From Streptomyces griseus (GTDB lineage: Bacteria > Actinomycetota > Actinomycetes > Streptomycetales > Streptomycetaceae), in assembly GCA_002154345.1 (NCBI GenBank), contig MUNB01000167.1:1-32126 (forward strand): 32,126 bases of DNA, in the 5' to 3' direction. The notes beneath the pieces were generated by a model, which made no database searches, was not told the DNA's origin, and worked only from the letters and a program-made list of their open reading frames with translations. The position numbers and the translations under genes were made by a program. Below, piece by piece: positions 6,887 through 15,770 of this stretch (position 1 is its first letter; every line of letters starts with the position of its first letter).

Positions 6887-8539
6887 TTATCGGCGTCGCA
6901 GCCGTGCCCGGCCGGCGGCGACCGCCGTGGTGATCTCGCCGATCCCGAACGGCCGGGCCAGCAGCACCACGACGAGCAGCAGTGCGAGGGTTCCGGCTCC
7001 GGCGGCGGCCACGTCCCCGGCGCCCTCCGTCGCGCGGGCCGCGCCGTACGCCAGCGCACCGGCGGGCAGACAGGCGGCGATCAGCCGGACATGCGCGCCG
7101 AGGGTCGGCGACCGCAGCGGGGAGGCGGCCCCGGGCCCCGACAGCCGCCTCGACAGGACGTATCCGGTGACGGCGAACCCGGCGAAGAAGGCCACCGTGC
7201 TCGCCCCGGCCATCCCGGTCACCGCCCAGCGCGCCGGCAGCAGCAGATACGCGGCGACCGAGAGGCCCGCCTGCACGGCGGCGATCACCAGGTTGAGCAG
7301 GAACGGGGTGCGGGTGTCGCTCATCGCGTAGAAGCCGCGCGAGAGGACGTACTGCCCGGAGAAGGCGAGCAGCCCGGGGGCGAACGCCATCATGATTCCG
7401 GCCATCACCGTGATATCGGCGTCGGTGGTGCGCCCGTACCCGAAGACGGAGCCGAGCACCCAGGGCGCCAGCACCAGCAGGGCGGTGGCGGCGGGCACGA
7501 CGACGGCGGCGCTGGTGCGCAGGGCGTACGCGACGTCGCGCCGCAGCCCGGCGAGGTCGCCGTCGGCCGCCGCCCGGCTCATCCGGGGCATCAGCGCGGT
7601 GACGAGCGAGACGGTGATGATGCCCTGCGGGACGACCCAGAGCTGGTAGGCGTAGCTGTACGCGGTGTAGCCCGCCCCGCCCGCCACCTGCTGCTCGAAC
7701 GCCTCCTGACCGGCGATGGTGGAGTACCGGGTGACGACCCAGTACGCGAGCTGGTTGGTGAGGACCAGCAGCACCAGCCAGCCGGCCGCGCGCATCGGCC
7801 GGGTCAGTCCGCTGCCGCGCCAGTCGAACCGGGGCCGCCAGCGGAACTTCGCGGCGCGCAGGGCGGGTATCAGGGCGAGGGTCTGGACGGCGATCCCGGC
7901 GGTGGTGCCCCAGCCGAGGAGGTGGGCGTCGGTGTCGGAGAGGGCGCCGTCCGAGCTCGCGGCGACGGCGATGTAGAGGCCGAACACCCCTATGATCACT
8001 ACGTTGTTGAGGACCGGGGTCCACATCATCGCGCCGAACCTGCCGCGGGCGTTGAGGACCTGGCCGAGCAGGGTGAACAGCCCGTAGAAGAGGATCTGCG
8101 GCAGGCAGTAGCGGGCGAGGGCGACGGTCAGTTCGGCCTGGCGGTCGTCGTAGTCGGTGTAGAGCCCGACGATGAGGGGCGCGGCCGCGACGGCGAGCGC
8201 GGTGAGCGCGAGGAGGCCGACGGTGCACAGGGTGAGCAGCCGGTCGGTGTACGCCGCTCCCCCGTCGGCGTGCTCCTTGGCGGCCCGGACCAGTTCGGGG
8301 ACGAAGACCGCGTTGAGCGCGCCGCCGATGAGCAGGATGTAGAGGATGTTGGGCACGGTGTTGGCGACCGTGTAGCCGTCCGCGGTCAGGCCGGTGCCGA
8401 GTGCGGCGACGACGACGGCCGAGCGGACGAAGCCGGTGGCGCGCGAGACGACGGAGCCGGCCGCCATCACGGCCCCGCTGCGCAGCACCGAGGCCGGCTT
8501 GACCGAAGGCCCGGCGGTGCTGTCGACGGTCGCGCTCAC
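6887..8539 (-). CDS. MurJ/MviN-type polytopic flippase
   Basis: 550 residues with about 14 predicted membrane segments; MATE/MVF superfamily. Typical MviN features are ATGFVRSAVVVAALG in the first helix region, PNILYILLIGGALNAVFVPEL, and a PQGIITVSLVTALMPRMSRAAADGD loop (PxG..S.......P..S pattern). MurJ proteins move lipid II across the membrane for peptidoglycan synthesis. Streptomycetes have more than one MviN-like protein, and the housekeeping copy lies near the chromosome origin with a long cytoplasmic tail. This one lacks any C-terminal kinase-like or soluble domain, so it may be a second, accessory flippase. The GTG start at 8539 has GGAG 7 nt upstream. It is divergent from an L,D-transpeptidase, another peptidoglycan enzyme. 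Confidence 0.85.
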   Translation of the reverse strand: MSATVDSTAGPSVKPASVLRSGAVMAAGSVVSRATGFVRSAVVVAALGTGLTADGYTVANTVPNILYILLIGGALNAVFVPELVRAAKEHADGGAAYTDRLLTLCTVGLLALTALAVAAAPLIVGLYTDYDDRQAELTVALARYCLPQILFYGLFTLLGQVLNARGRFGAMMWTPVLNNVVIIGVFGLYIAVAASSDGALSDTDAHLLGWGTTAGIAVQTLALIPALRAAKFRWRPRFDWRGSGLTRPMRAAGWLVLLVLTNQLAYWVVTRYSTIAGQEAFEQQVAGGAGYTAYSYAYQLWVVPQGIITVSLVTALMPRMSRAAADGDLAGLRRDVAYALRTSAAVVVPAATALLVLAPWVLGSVFGYGRTTDADITVMAGIMMAFAPGLLAFSGQYVLSRGFYAMSDTRTPFLLNLVIAAVQAGLSVAAYLLLPARWAVTGMAGASTVAFFAGFAVTGYVLSRRLSGPGAASPLRSPTLGAHVRLIAACLPAGALAYGAARATEGAGDVAAAGAGTLALLLVVVLLARPFGIGEITTAVAAGRARLRRR

Positions 8540-8594
8540 TGAAGGTCTCCCGTGTTCCGAGGTGCAGGCCGACGGTGGAGCGTACTCCGGACCG

Positions 8595-8665
8595 CGAGGA
8601 CGCCTCGACGTCAGGGTTTTCCCTGAGCGGACGGAACCCGACATGGGGGAAATACCTCTCCCATG
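8595..8665. promoter_or_regulatory. Three adjacent hairpins in the murJ-type/ldt divergent region
   Basis: CGAGG (8595-8599) pairs with CCTCG (8603-8607). TCAGGG (8611-8616) pairs with CCCTGA (8621-8626) around TTTT. CATGGGGGA (8642-8650) pairs with TCTCCCATG (8657-8665) with one G-U. The last two lie in the probable 5' leader of the L,D-transpeptidase, before its GGAGG at 8683-8687. They could be operators or leader structures; no promoter boxes were recognised with confidence. Confidence 0.4.
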
Positions 8666-8695
8666 CCGAGCGTCTCTGCCCTGGAGGTTTTTCCG

Positions 8696-9901
8696 TTGAG
8701 TCCCGCACGCCCGCACATCCGTCGTACCGCCCCGGCCGGCCGGAGGGCCCGGCTCGCCCTGACCGGGCCCGCGGCGCTGCTCGCCGCCGCGCTCACCGCG
8801 TGTTCGGGCGGCTCCTCGGGATCCGCCGGGTCGGGCGGGGACGACAAGGCGCCCGCCACCAGCGTCTCGGTGAACCTCACGGGCAAGGCCGCGACGCCCG
8901 GCGGTCCGGTGAAGGTGACGCTGGCGCACGGAAAGCTCCAGGCCGTGTCGGTGACGGCGGGCAAGGGCGGTGCGCTGGCCGGGAAGATATCCGCCGACGG
9001 CCGTACCTGGACATCGGAGCGGGTCGCCGCACCGGGCACCGCGTACACCGTCGAGGCGAAGGACACGGGCGGCGGCAGCGACCGGGCGGCGTTCACCACC
9101 GCCGCGGCCGAGAAGGTCAACAAGCTGTCGCTGGCGCCGGGGAAGAACACGACCGTGGGCATCGCACAGCCGCTGTCCGTCGTCTTCGACCACCCGGTGA
9201 AGGACAAGGCGGCCGTCGAGAAGGCCCTGAAGGTCTCGACGTCCAACGGCACCGAGGGCTCCTGGGGCTGGCTCCAGGACTACTCGGGCAAGGACCGGGT
9301 CGACTGGCGGCCCGAGGAGTACTGGAAGCCCGGTACGAAGGTCACCCTGGACGCACGGCTGAACGGCGTGAACACCGGCGCCGACGGCGGCTGGTTCGTC
9401 CGCGACTACGCGACGACGTTCACGGTCGGCGCGGCCCAGGTGGTCGAGGTCGACCTCGACCGGCACCGGCTCGCCCTGCGCCGGGACGGGAAGCAGGTCC
9501 TGGACCTCCCGATGTCGGCGGGCACCCCGGGCGGCGAGAAGGCCTCCTGGCGGGGCACGGCGGTCCTGATGTCGAAGGAGGGCACGATCAACATGCGCTC
9601 CGAGACGGTGGGCCTCGGCGACGCCTACGACAAGATGGTCGACTACTCGATGCGGCTGACCTGGTCGGGGATGTACGCCCACGCGGCCCCGTGGAACGCG
9701 CGCCACTTCGGTCAGGCCAACCGGAGTTCGGGCTGTGTCGGGATGAGCGACGCCGACGCGGCCGCGCTGTACGGGCAGGTGCGGGTGGGCGACCCGTTCG
9801 AGATGACCGGCGCGGAGGCCAAGGGCACGGTCGCCGAGGGCAACGGCTACGGCGCGTGGAACGTCTCGTGGGCCGACTGGCGGGCCAAGAGCGCCCTGTA
9901 G
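8696..9901 (+). CDS. L,D-transpeptidase lipoprotein
   Basis: About 401 residues from the TTG at 8696, which has a strong GGAGG 8 nt upstream; the in-frame ATG at 8663 lacks a well-placed site. The lipobox LTAC makes Cys36 the lipidated residue, so the enzyme sits on the outer membrane face. Two Ig-like beta domains (about 60-250) precede the YkuD catalytic domain (about 255-370). The catalytic part has YAHAAPWNARHF, whose His is the probable base, and NRSSGCVGMS, whose Cys is the nucleophile. Such enzymes form 3-3 peptidoglycan cross-links. The residue before Gly-Cys is Ser where SHGC is usual. It lies next to a MurJ-type flippase, in line with cell-wall work. Confidence 0.93.
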   Translation: MSPARPHIRRTAPAGRRARLALTGPAALLAAALTACSGGSSGSAGSGGDDKAPATSVSVNLTGKAATPGGPVKVTLAHGKLQAVSVTAGKGGALAGKISADGRTWTSERVAAPGTAYTVEAKDTGGGSDRAAFTTAAAEKVNKLSLAPGKNTTVGIAQPLSVVFDHPVKDKAAVEKALKVSTSNGTEGSWGWLQDYSGKDRVDWRPEEYWKPGTKVTLDARLNGVNTGADGGWFVRDYATTFTVGAAQVVEVDLDRHRLALRRDGKQVLDLPMSAGTPGGEKASWRGTAVLMSKEGTINMRSETVGLGDAYDKMVDYSMRLTWSGMYAHAAPWNARHFGQANRSSGCVGMSDADAAALYGQVRVGDPFEMTGAEAKGTVAEGNGYGAWNVSWADWRAKSAL

Positions 9902-9938
9902 CGAGCGGCTGCTGACACGACGGCCGGGGCCCGACGTC

Positions 9939-9988
9939 CGCCGAGCGGCCCCGCGTCGCGTAGTTCCACGACGCGGGGCCGCTCGGCG
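9939..9988 (+). terminator. Strong 20-bp hairpin terminator after ldt
   Basis: The arms at 9939-9958 and 9969-9988 are perfectly complementary over 20 bp, nearly all G-C, around a 10-nt loop CGTAGTTCCA. It sits 38 nt past the ldt stop. No T-run follows. The perfect symmetry means it could end transcription from either side. Confidence 0.8.
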
Positions 9989-10006
9989 TCGGCAGACTGG
10001 TCGGCG

Positions 10007-10231
10007 ATGCCCCCGTACACCTTCCACGGGCAGACGCCGGGCCGGCCGTTCCCCGTGGACCCGGAGCTGTGCTCCACGGCCCACGACGTCCCGGCCGGTC
10101 ACCGGCTCGCCCTGGTGATCGACACCGTCGATCCGCTGTACATCGAGCACAACCCGACCGGCGCGCAGCTGACCTTCTTCCCGCCCTCCACGGACCCGGG
10201 TCGACTCCCGGTCCCGCTGCGCGAGAAGTGA
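10007..10231 (+). pseudogene. Remnant: C-terminal end of an S15-type X-Pro peptidase/CocE-like hydrolase
   Basis: A 74-codon frame encodes only what looks like the C-terminal jelly-roll tail of an X-Pro dipeptidyl-peptidase (S15) protein: PGRPFPVDPELCSTAHDVPAGHRLALVIDT then DPLYIEHNPTGAQLTFFPPS and a final PVPLREK. The catalytic alpha/beta-hydrolase part, about 500 residues in the family, is absent; directly upstream is the ldt terminator hairpin. The ATG at 10007 has no good ribosome-binding site. The likely history is deletion of most of an ancestral gene. It might be expressed as a small protein, but I see no sign of that. The family match is from pattern memory. Confidence 0.55.
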
Positions 10232-10238
10232 TCACCGA

Positions 10239-10284
10239 CTGCTGCCGGGCGGGCACTGCCCGGCTACTGCCCTCCCGGCAGCAG
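10239..10284. terminator. Bidirectional terminator between peptidase remnant and gluD
   Basis: The outer arms CTGCTGCCGGG (10239-10249) and CCCGGCAGCAG (10274-10284) are perfectly complementary. Alternative inner arms GCCGGGC (10244-10250) and GCCCGGC (10258-10264) also pair. The right part overlaps the last gluD codons. It probably ends the gluABCD message. Confidence 0.55.
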
Positions 10285-11151
10285 CGTCCCCGGTTCGGCC
10301 GGGGTCACCCCCACCGCCTTCGTCTTCGGATTGCGCCGCTGACGACGGGCCACCCAGGTGGCGAACCACGAGAGCAGCATGCACATCCCGATGTAGATCG
10401 GGGAGATCACCATCACGACGGGGATGAAGGGAAGATCGTAGTCGAGATTCGACGCGATCAGCTTTCCGGCGTGGAGGAATTCCTCGTAGGTGATCAGATA
10501 GCCCAGTGAGGTGTCCTTGAGCGCGACCACCAGCTGACTGATGATGGTAGGCAGCATCGCGCGTACGGCCTGGGGTGCCAGGACGAACGTGGTGACCTGT
10601 GTCTTGCGCATCCCGAGCGCGTACGCGGCCTCGCGCTGGCCCCGGTCCACGGAGTTGATCCCGGTGCGGAACACCTCCGCGAGGACCGAGCCGTTGTAGA
10701 GCGTGAGACCGGCGACCAGGGCGGGCAGCGGCTGGACCTTCAGCGCCACGAAGATGAAGAAGATCATCACCAGTACCGGCATGGCCCGGAAGAACTCGAC
10801 CAGCAGGGTGGAGATCCAGCGCAGCACCCGGTGTTCGGAGAGCCGGCCGACCGCGAGGACCGCGCCGAGCGCGAGCGAGAGGACCGCGGCGTACGCGAAC
10901 GCCTTGAGGGTGTTGCCGAGGCCGCGCAGCAGCAGTTCCTGAATGCCCTTGTACTCGAAGGGCGTCCACTTCTGCGCGGTGAACTGGTCGGTGTCGAAGA
11001 GCAGATAGACGATCCAGCCGAACAGCGCCACGATCAGCACCGTCGAGGCGATCCCGTACATCAGGTGCCGCTTGCGGGCCACCGGTCCGGGGATGTCGTA
11101 GAGCGCGGTGGCCGCGGGCGACGACGGCCTGCGGGTGAGGGTCTTGGTCAT
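10264..11151 (-). CDS. gluD: Glutamate-type amino-acid ABC transporter permease GluD
   Basis: 295 residues. An N-terminal membrane segment is followed by the HisMQ-type permease domain. The EAA loop for contact with the ATPase is EAAYALGMRKTQVTTFVLAPQA (about residues 173-195). The protein continues past the core with a basic tail, as in corynebacterial and streptomycete GluD. It forms the membrane pore with GluC. It overlaps the gluC stop by 4 nt (ATGA), showing translational coupling. Last gene of the gluABCD operon. Confidence 0.93.
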   Translation of the reverse strand: MTKTLTRRPSSPAATALYDIPGPVARKRHLMYGIASTVLIVALFGWIVYLLFDTDQFTAQKWTPFEYKGIQELLLRGLGNTLKAFAYAAVLSLALGAVLAVGRLSEHRVLRWISTLLVEFFRAMPVLVMIFFIFVALKVQPLPALVAGLTLYNGSVLAEVFRTGINSVDRGQREAAYALGMRKTQVTTFVLAPQAVRAMLPTIISQLVVALKDTSLGYLITYEEFLHAGKLIASNLDYDLPFIPVVMVISPIYIGMCMLLSWFATWVARRQRRNPKTKAVGVTPAEPGTLLPGGQ

Positions 11152-11792
11152 CGTGCCACTCCCCAGCGCTTCTCCATCACGTTGAACACCGCGCTGATGG
11201 TCAGGGTGATGATCAGGTAGCCGACGGCGATCCAGATGAAGGACCAGATGATGCTGTAGCCGAGCTCGTTGAGCGTCTTGTAGGTGCCGAGGAGTTCGGT
11301 GACGCTGAACGCGCCGGCGATCGCGGAGTTCTTCGCCAGGGCGATCAGGGTCGAGCCGACCGGGGGGATCACCGACCGGAACGCCTGCGGCAGCACCACG
11401 GTGCCGAGGGTCTGGCCGAAGTTCATGCCGAGGCTGCGGGCCGCCTCGCCCTGGCCCTTGGGCACGGTGTTGATGCCGGAGCGCAGCACCTCGCAGATGA
11501 AGGCCGAGGTGTAGCAGCCGAGCGCGATGACGGCGAAGACCTGGAACGGCAGGACGAGCCCGAAGCGGGGCAGGCCGAGCAGGACCGCGAAGAACAGCAG
11601 CGTCAGCGGGGTGTTGCGGAGCACGGTGACCCAGACCGTGCCCAGCACCCGGAAGGAGCCGACGGGCGCGACCCGGAAGGACGCCATCAGGAAGCCGAGG
11701 ACGAGCGCCAGCGCGGAGGCGTAGACGGTCAGCTCGACGGTCCCGAGGAAGCCCTTGCCGTAGAGGGAGAAGTTCTCTGTCAGTACGTCCAT
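11148..11792 (-). CDS. gluC: Glutamate-type amino-acid ABC transporter permease GluC
   Basis: 214 residues, a compact HisMQ-family permease with about five membrane segments. The coupling loop is GEAARSLGMNFGQTLGTVVLPQAFRSVIPP with the EAA-type glycine. It pairs with GluD to form the uptake channel for glutamate or a related acidic amino acid. It starts 17 nt after the gluB stop. Confidence 0.93.
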   Translation of the reverse strand: MDVLTENFSLYGKGFLGTVELTVYASALALVLGFLMASFRVAPVGSFRVLGTVWVTVLRNTPLTLLFFAVLLGLPRFGLVLPFQVFAVIALGCYTSAFICEVLRSGINTVPKGQGEAARSLGMNFGQTLGTVVLPQAFRSVIPPVGSTLIALAKNSAIAGAFSVTELLGTYKTLNELGYSIIWSFIWIAVGYLIITLTISAVFNVMEKRWGVAR

Positions 11793-11809
11793 GGGTGAGG
11801 CGCGTCCCC

Positions 11810-12739
11810 TCAGTTCGCCGGGTAGCGGTCGATGGGCGGCGGGGTCGGCGCGGGCGCTCCGGAGAGGCCGAGCGTCGCTTCGTACGCCTTCTTCCAGTTG
11901 CCGTTTCTCTCGTTGGCCTCCAGCGCGTCGTTGATCGCGTTGCGCAGGGCGTTGTCGCCGCGCGGTACGCCGATGCCGTACGGCTCCTGGGAGAAGGGCT
12001 TGCCGACGACCTTCATCTCGTCGGGCGCCTTGGCCGCGAAGCCCAGCAGGATCGCGTCGTCGGTGGTGACGGCGTCGACCTGGTAGGTGAGGAGGTTGTC
12101 GACGCAGATCGAGTACGTGTCGTACGCGACGAGCGTCGCCTTGGGGTAGTCGGCGGCGATGCGCTGGTAGGGCGTGGAACCGGCCGCCGAGCAGACGGTC
12201 TTGCCCGCCAGGTCCTGGGGCCCGTTGATGTCGTTCTCGTCGGTGCGCACCAGCAGCCCCTGGCCCGCCATGTAGTACGGGCCGGCGAAGCCGACGAGCT
12301 TCTTGCGCAGGTCGTTGATGGTGTAGGTGCCGACGTAGTAGTCGATCTGGCCGTTCTGCAGGGCCGTCTCGCGGTTGGCGGAGGCGATCGTGCGGAAGCG
12401 GATCGTCTTCGGCTCGAAGCCGAGCGAGGCCGCCACCATCCGGGCGATCTCGATGTCGAACCCGGAGTAGATCCCGGTCGCCGGGTCCTTCTCCCCCAGG
12501 TACGGCTGGTCCTCCTTGGCGCCGACCACCAGATAGCCGCGCCGCTTCGCCTTGGTCCAGGTGCGGGAGTCGGGCAGTTCGAAGCCGGTGTCCACCTGGT
12601 ACGTCGGCAGGGCCTCGGCCTTGGGGCCCTTGACCGGCGGGCTGCCGTCCTTCCCGCAGCCCGCGGCGAGTGCGGCGAGCAGGAGACCGGCCACCAGGGC
12701 GACCGCCCTGCCCGTACGCGTGTTCCTCGTGCGCAACAT
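11810..12739 (-). CDS. gluB: Glutamate-binding lipoprotein GluB
   Basis: 309 residues. The signal sequence ends in the lipobox LAAGC, so Cys28 is lipidated and the protein is tethered outside the membrane. The periplasmic-binding-protein family 3 domain is clear: YLVVGAKEDQPYLGEKDPATGIYSGFDIEIARMVA, IRFRTIASANRETALQNGQIDYYVGTYTI, and TVCSAAGSTPYQRI in the second lobe. It captures the substrate for the GluC/GluD pore. Gap to gluA is 12 nt. Confidence 0.94.
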   Translation of the reverse strand: MLRTRNTRTGRAVALVAGLLLAALAAGCGKDGSPPVKGPKAEALPTYQVDTGFELPDSRTWTKAKRRGYLVVGAKEDQPYLGEKDPATGIYSGFDIEIARMVAASLGFEPKTIRFRTIASANRETALQNGQIDYYVGTYTINDLRKKLVGFAGPYYMAGQGLLVRTDENDINGPQDLAGKTVCSAAGSTPYQRIAADYPKATLVAYDTYSICVDNLLTYQVDAVTTDDAILLGFAAKAPDEMKVVGKPFSQEPYGIGVPRGDNALRNAINDALEANERNGNWKKAYEATLGLSGAPAPTPPPIDRYPAN

Positions 12740-12751
12740 GGAAGCCTCCCC

Positions 12752-13495
<744 letters not shown>

Positions 13496-13661
13496 GCGCT
13501 GCCCTACCCACTTGTCGCTGTGTCGAGGTCAGCGCAAACTATCCATCGCGAAAAGGGACTTCGCACCCGACACGCGTAAATGGCGCAAAAGGCTTTTTAA
13601 CTGGATTAGTCGAAGAGGGTAGGTACGGACGGGGGCGGGCGGGGGCCGGCCGGCTCCCGGG
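13496..13661. promoter_or_regulatory. Upstream region of gluABCD
   Basis: This 166-bp space is AT-richer than its surroundings (runs such as GCAAAAGG and CTTTTTAAC near 13585-13600) and must hold the gluA promoter, read on the minus strand. GATAGT at about 13543 (minus orientation) is a possible -10. A GC-rich imperfect hairpin near 13634-13658 probably ends the DUF6278-like gene. Confidence 0.4.
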
Positions 13662-14102
13662 TCAGTTCTCCGCGGACTCCGCGTACACCTGGGAGAGCTC
13701 CGGGCTGCCCGCCACCGCCCAGTCGAGACCGGCCGCCACGACGTCGATCTCCCGCCCGGACTCCAGCCGCACCACGGGCCGGCCGCTCGGCCAGATGTCC
13801 CACACGGCGCCCGGGACGGTCCGCACGATCACCGTGCCGAGATAGAGACCGGCGTCGTTGCCGAGCCAGGGAAGCTCTTCGGGGTCGTCGCGCCAGCGGG
13901 GCGGCAGCTGGTCGAGCGCGGCCAACGAGGCGGAGGTGTCGTCGAGTTCGAGTCCGTGCTGCCCCGCCCGGACGCGCAGCAGTTCGCATTCGGCGAGCAG
14001 CTCGGCCACACCGTCGGGGTCCGTCTCGACGGCGGCGGCGAGTGTGCCCGAATGCGTACCACCCTGACGCTTACGCCAGTTGTCCAAGAAAGGGATGTTC
14101 AT
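13662..14102 (-). CDS. DUF6278-like conserved protein
   Basis: 146 residues. It opens with MNIPFLDNWRKRQGGT and continues with a helical segment (VAELLAECELLRVRAGQHGLELDDT), then DQLPPRWRDDPEELPWLGNDAGLYLGTVIV and a beta-rich end with IWPSGRPVVRLESGREIDV. There is no signal peptide, membrane segment or catalytic motif. It looks like a streptomycete-conserved single-domain protein; I assign it to DUF6278 from memory of the N-terminus. No function is proposed. It is divergent from the SDR gene. Confidence 0.75.
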   Translation of the reverse strand: MNIPFLDNWRKRQGGTHSGTLAAAVETDPDGVAELLAECELLRVRAGQHGLELDDTSASLAALDQLPPRWRDDPEELPWLGNDAGLYLGTVIVRTVPGAVWDIWPSGRPVVRLESGREIDVVAAGLDWAVAGSPELSQVYAESAEN

Positions 14103-14210
14103 ACCACTAGGGTCCCATCCCGGCCAGGTTCCGCACCACAGGGCGCGCGGCGTTCACCGTTCCGCCACCCGACCCGGCCCGGTGACCGAGCGGATATCTA
14201 AGGTACGTAC

Positions 14211-14990
14211 ATGAGTGCACAGACGTACGTCGCGGAACTGTTCTCGCTGGAAGGCCGGGTGGCGGTGGTCACCGGAGGCAGCTCCGGCATCGGCCGGGCG
14301 ATCACCGGCGCGCTGGCCCGGGCCGGGGCGAGCGTCGTGGTCATGGCCCGCCGGGAGGCGGAGCTGAGGAAGACCGTGGACGAGCTGACCGCCGAGGGCT
14401 GCCGGGCGGCCTGGGTGAGTGCGGACCTGAGCACCACCGAGGGGGTCCGCACGGGGGCGGAGGAGGCCGTGGTGCCGTTCGGCGAGCCGGACATCCTGGT
14501 GAACTGCGCCGGGATCAATCTGCGCCCGCCGATGACCGGGCTCGGCGAGGACGTCTGGGACACCACGATGGCGGTGAATCTGAAGGCCCCGTTCCTGCTG
14601 GGGCAGCGCTTCGGGCCGGGCATGGCCGAGCGGGGGTACGGGCGGATCATCCACGTCACCTCGCAGCAGGCGCACCGGGCCTTCGTGAGCAGCGGCGCCT
14701 ACGGGGTGTCCAAGGGCGGCCTGGAGTCGCTGACCCGCTCGCAGGCCGAGGCGTGGTCGCCGCACGGCGTCACCGTGAACAGCCTGGTGCCCGGTTTCGT
14801 GCTGACCCCGCTGAACGCGCGGCTCCAGTCGGACCCGGAGAAGGTGGCGGCGCTGGCCGCCCGCACCATGGTGGGCCGTAACGGTCTCGCGGAGGACTTC
14901 GCGGGGGCCGCGGTGTTCCTGGCGGGGCGCTCCTCGGCGTATGTCACGGGGCAGTCGGTGTGCGTGGACGGCGGGTTCTCGGTGCACTGA
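14211..14990 (+). CDS. Short-chain dehydrogenase/reductase
   Basis: 259 residues, classical SDR. The cofactor motif is TGGSSGIG near residue 22, the NNAG equivalent is NCAGI, and the active site comprises Ser in HVTSQQ with YGVSK. The C-terminal AYVTGQSVCVDGGFSVH is the usual end of 3-oxoacyl-ACP reductase/glucose-dehydrogenase-like members. An Arg after the second strand (MARREAE) suggests NADP(H). Substrate unknown. The ATG at 14211 has AAGG 7 nt upstream. It is unlinked to neighbours by orientation, and is too far from the cluster at the right to assign to it. Confidence 0.9.
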   Translation: MSAQTYVAELFSLEGRVAVVTGGSSGIGRAITGALARAGASVVVMARREAELRKTVDELTAEGCRAAWVSADLSTTEGVRTGAEEAVVPFGEPDILVNCAGINLRPPMTGLGEDVWDTTMAVNLKAPFLLGQRFGPGMAERGYGRIIHVTSQQAHRAFVSSGAYGVSKGGLESLTRSQAEAWSPHGVTVNSLVPGFVLTPLNARLQSDPEKVAALAARTMVGRNGLAEDFAGAAVFLAGRSSAYVTGQSVCVDGGFSVH

Positions 14991-15023
14991 GGCCGCCGCC
15001 CACGCGAGGGGCCGCTGTGGAGC

Positions 15024-15770
15024 TCAGGGGTTCTGCTGCCGGAGGGCCCCGGCCGCCTCGTCCACCGCCCGCTCCACCGCGGCGGACACGGCCTCCTTGT
15101 CCAGGCCGAGACCGGTCAGCACGCCGGAGCCGTCCTCGAACTCCAGCAGGGCCAGCAGGATGTGCTCGGTGCCGACGTAGTTGTGGCCGAGCCGCAGGGC
15201 CTCGCGGAAGGTCAGCTCCAGGACCTTGCGGGAGTCCGGGTCGTACGGGATCAGCTCGGGCGCCTCGTCCACGGGGACGGGCAGCGCCGCGGTCGCCGTC
15301 GCCCGCAGCGCGTCCGGCTCAACGCCCTGCCCGACGAGGACGCGGGCGGCGATGGCCTCGGGCTCGGCGAGCAGGCCGAGGATCAGATGGGCGGGGACGA
15401 TCTCGGCGTGCCGGGCGGCCTGGGCCTCGTTGTGGGAGGCGACCACCACGTTGCGGGCGCGCGGGGTGAAGCGGTTGAAGCCCTCGTTCGGGTCCAGGTC
15501 CGAGGAGCTTTCGCCCTTCTTGGGCACGAAACGCTTCTGGGCGGCCTGGCGGGTGACCCCCATGCTGCGGCCGATGTCGGTCCAGGAGGCGCCGGAGCGG
15601 CGGGCCTGGTCCACGAAGTGGCCGATGAGGTGGTCGGCCACGTCGCCGAGGTGGTCGGCGGCGAGGACCGCGCCCGAAAGCTGCTCCAGGGCGTCGTCGT
15701 TGGTCTTCTTGATGGCCTCGATCAGATCGTCGAGGCGTACGGAAGGGGTGACGGGAAGAGGCTGCGTCAT
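15024..15770 (-). CDS. Clp N-domain regulator with helix-turn-helix
   Basis: 248 residues. Residues about 5-90 hold a helical region with an HTH-like segment (SWTDIGRSMGVTRQAAQKRF). The remainder is a double Clp repeat (Clp_N): FNRFTPRARNVVVASHNEAQA with HLILGLL, and VLELTFREALRLGHNYVGTEHILLALL. There are no AAA+ modules, so it is not a chaperone. The Clp_N part may sense or bind peptides or ClpP-related partners; this is inference. The start ATG at 15770 coincides with the predicted transcription start of a TTGACA-type promoter inside a large palindrome, suggesting a leaderless, self-regulated message. An in-frame ATG at 15791 lies inside that palindrome and is less likely. Confidence 0.88.
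   Translation of the reverse strand: MTQPLPVTPSVRLDDLIEAIKKTNDDALEQLSGAVLAADHLGDVADHLIGHFVDQARRSGASWTDIGRSMGVTRQAAQKRFVPKKGESSSDLDPNEGFNRFTPRARNVVVASHNEAQAARHAEIVPAHLILGLLAEPEAIAARVLVGQGVEPDALRATATAALPVPVDEAPELIPYDPDSRKVLELTFREALRLGHNYVGTEHILLALLEFEDGSGVLTGLGLDKEAVSAAVERAVDEAAGALRQQNP

Noticed and set aside
14211-14990. SDR as the missing ketoreductase of the cluster
   Set aside because: It lies about 5 kb from the cluster, on the other strand, with unrelated core genes between.
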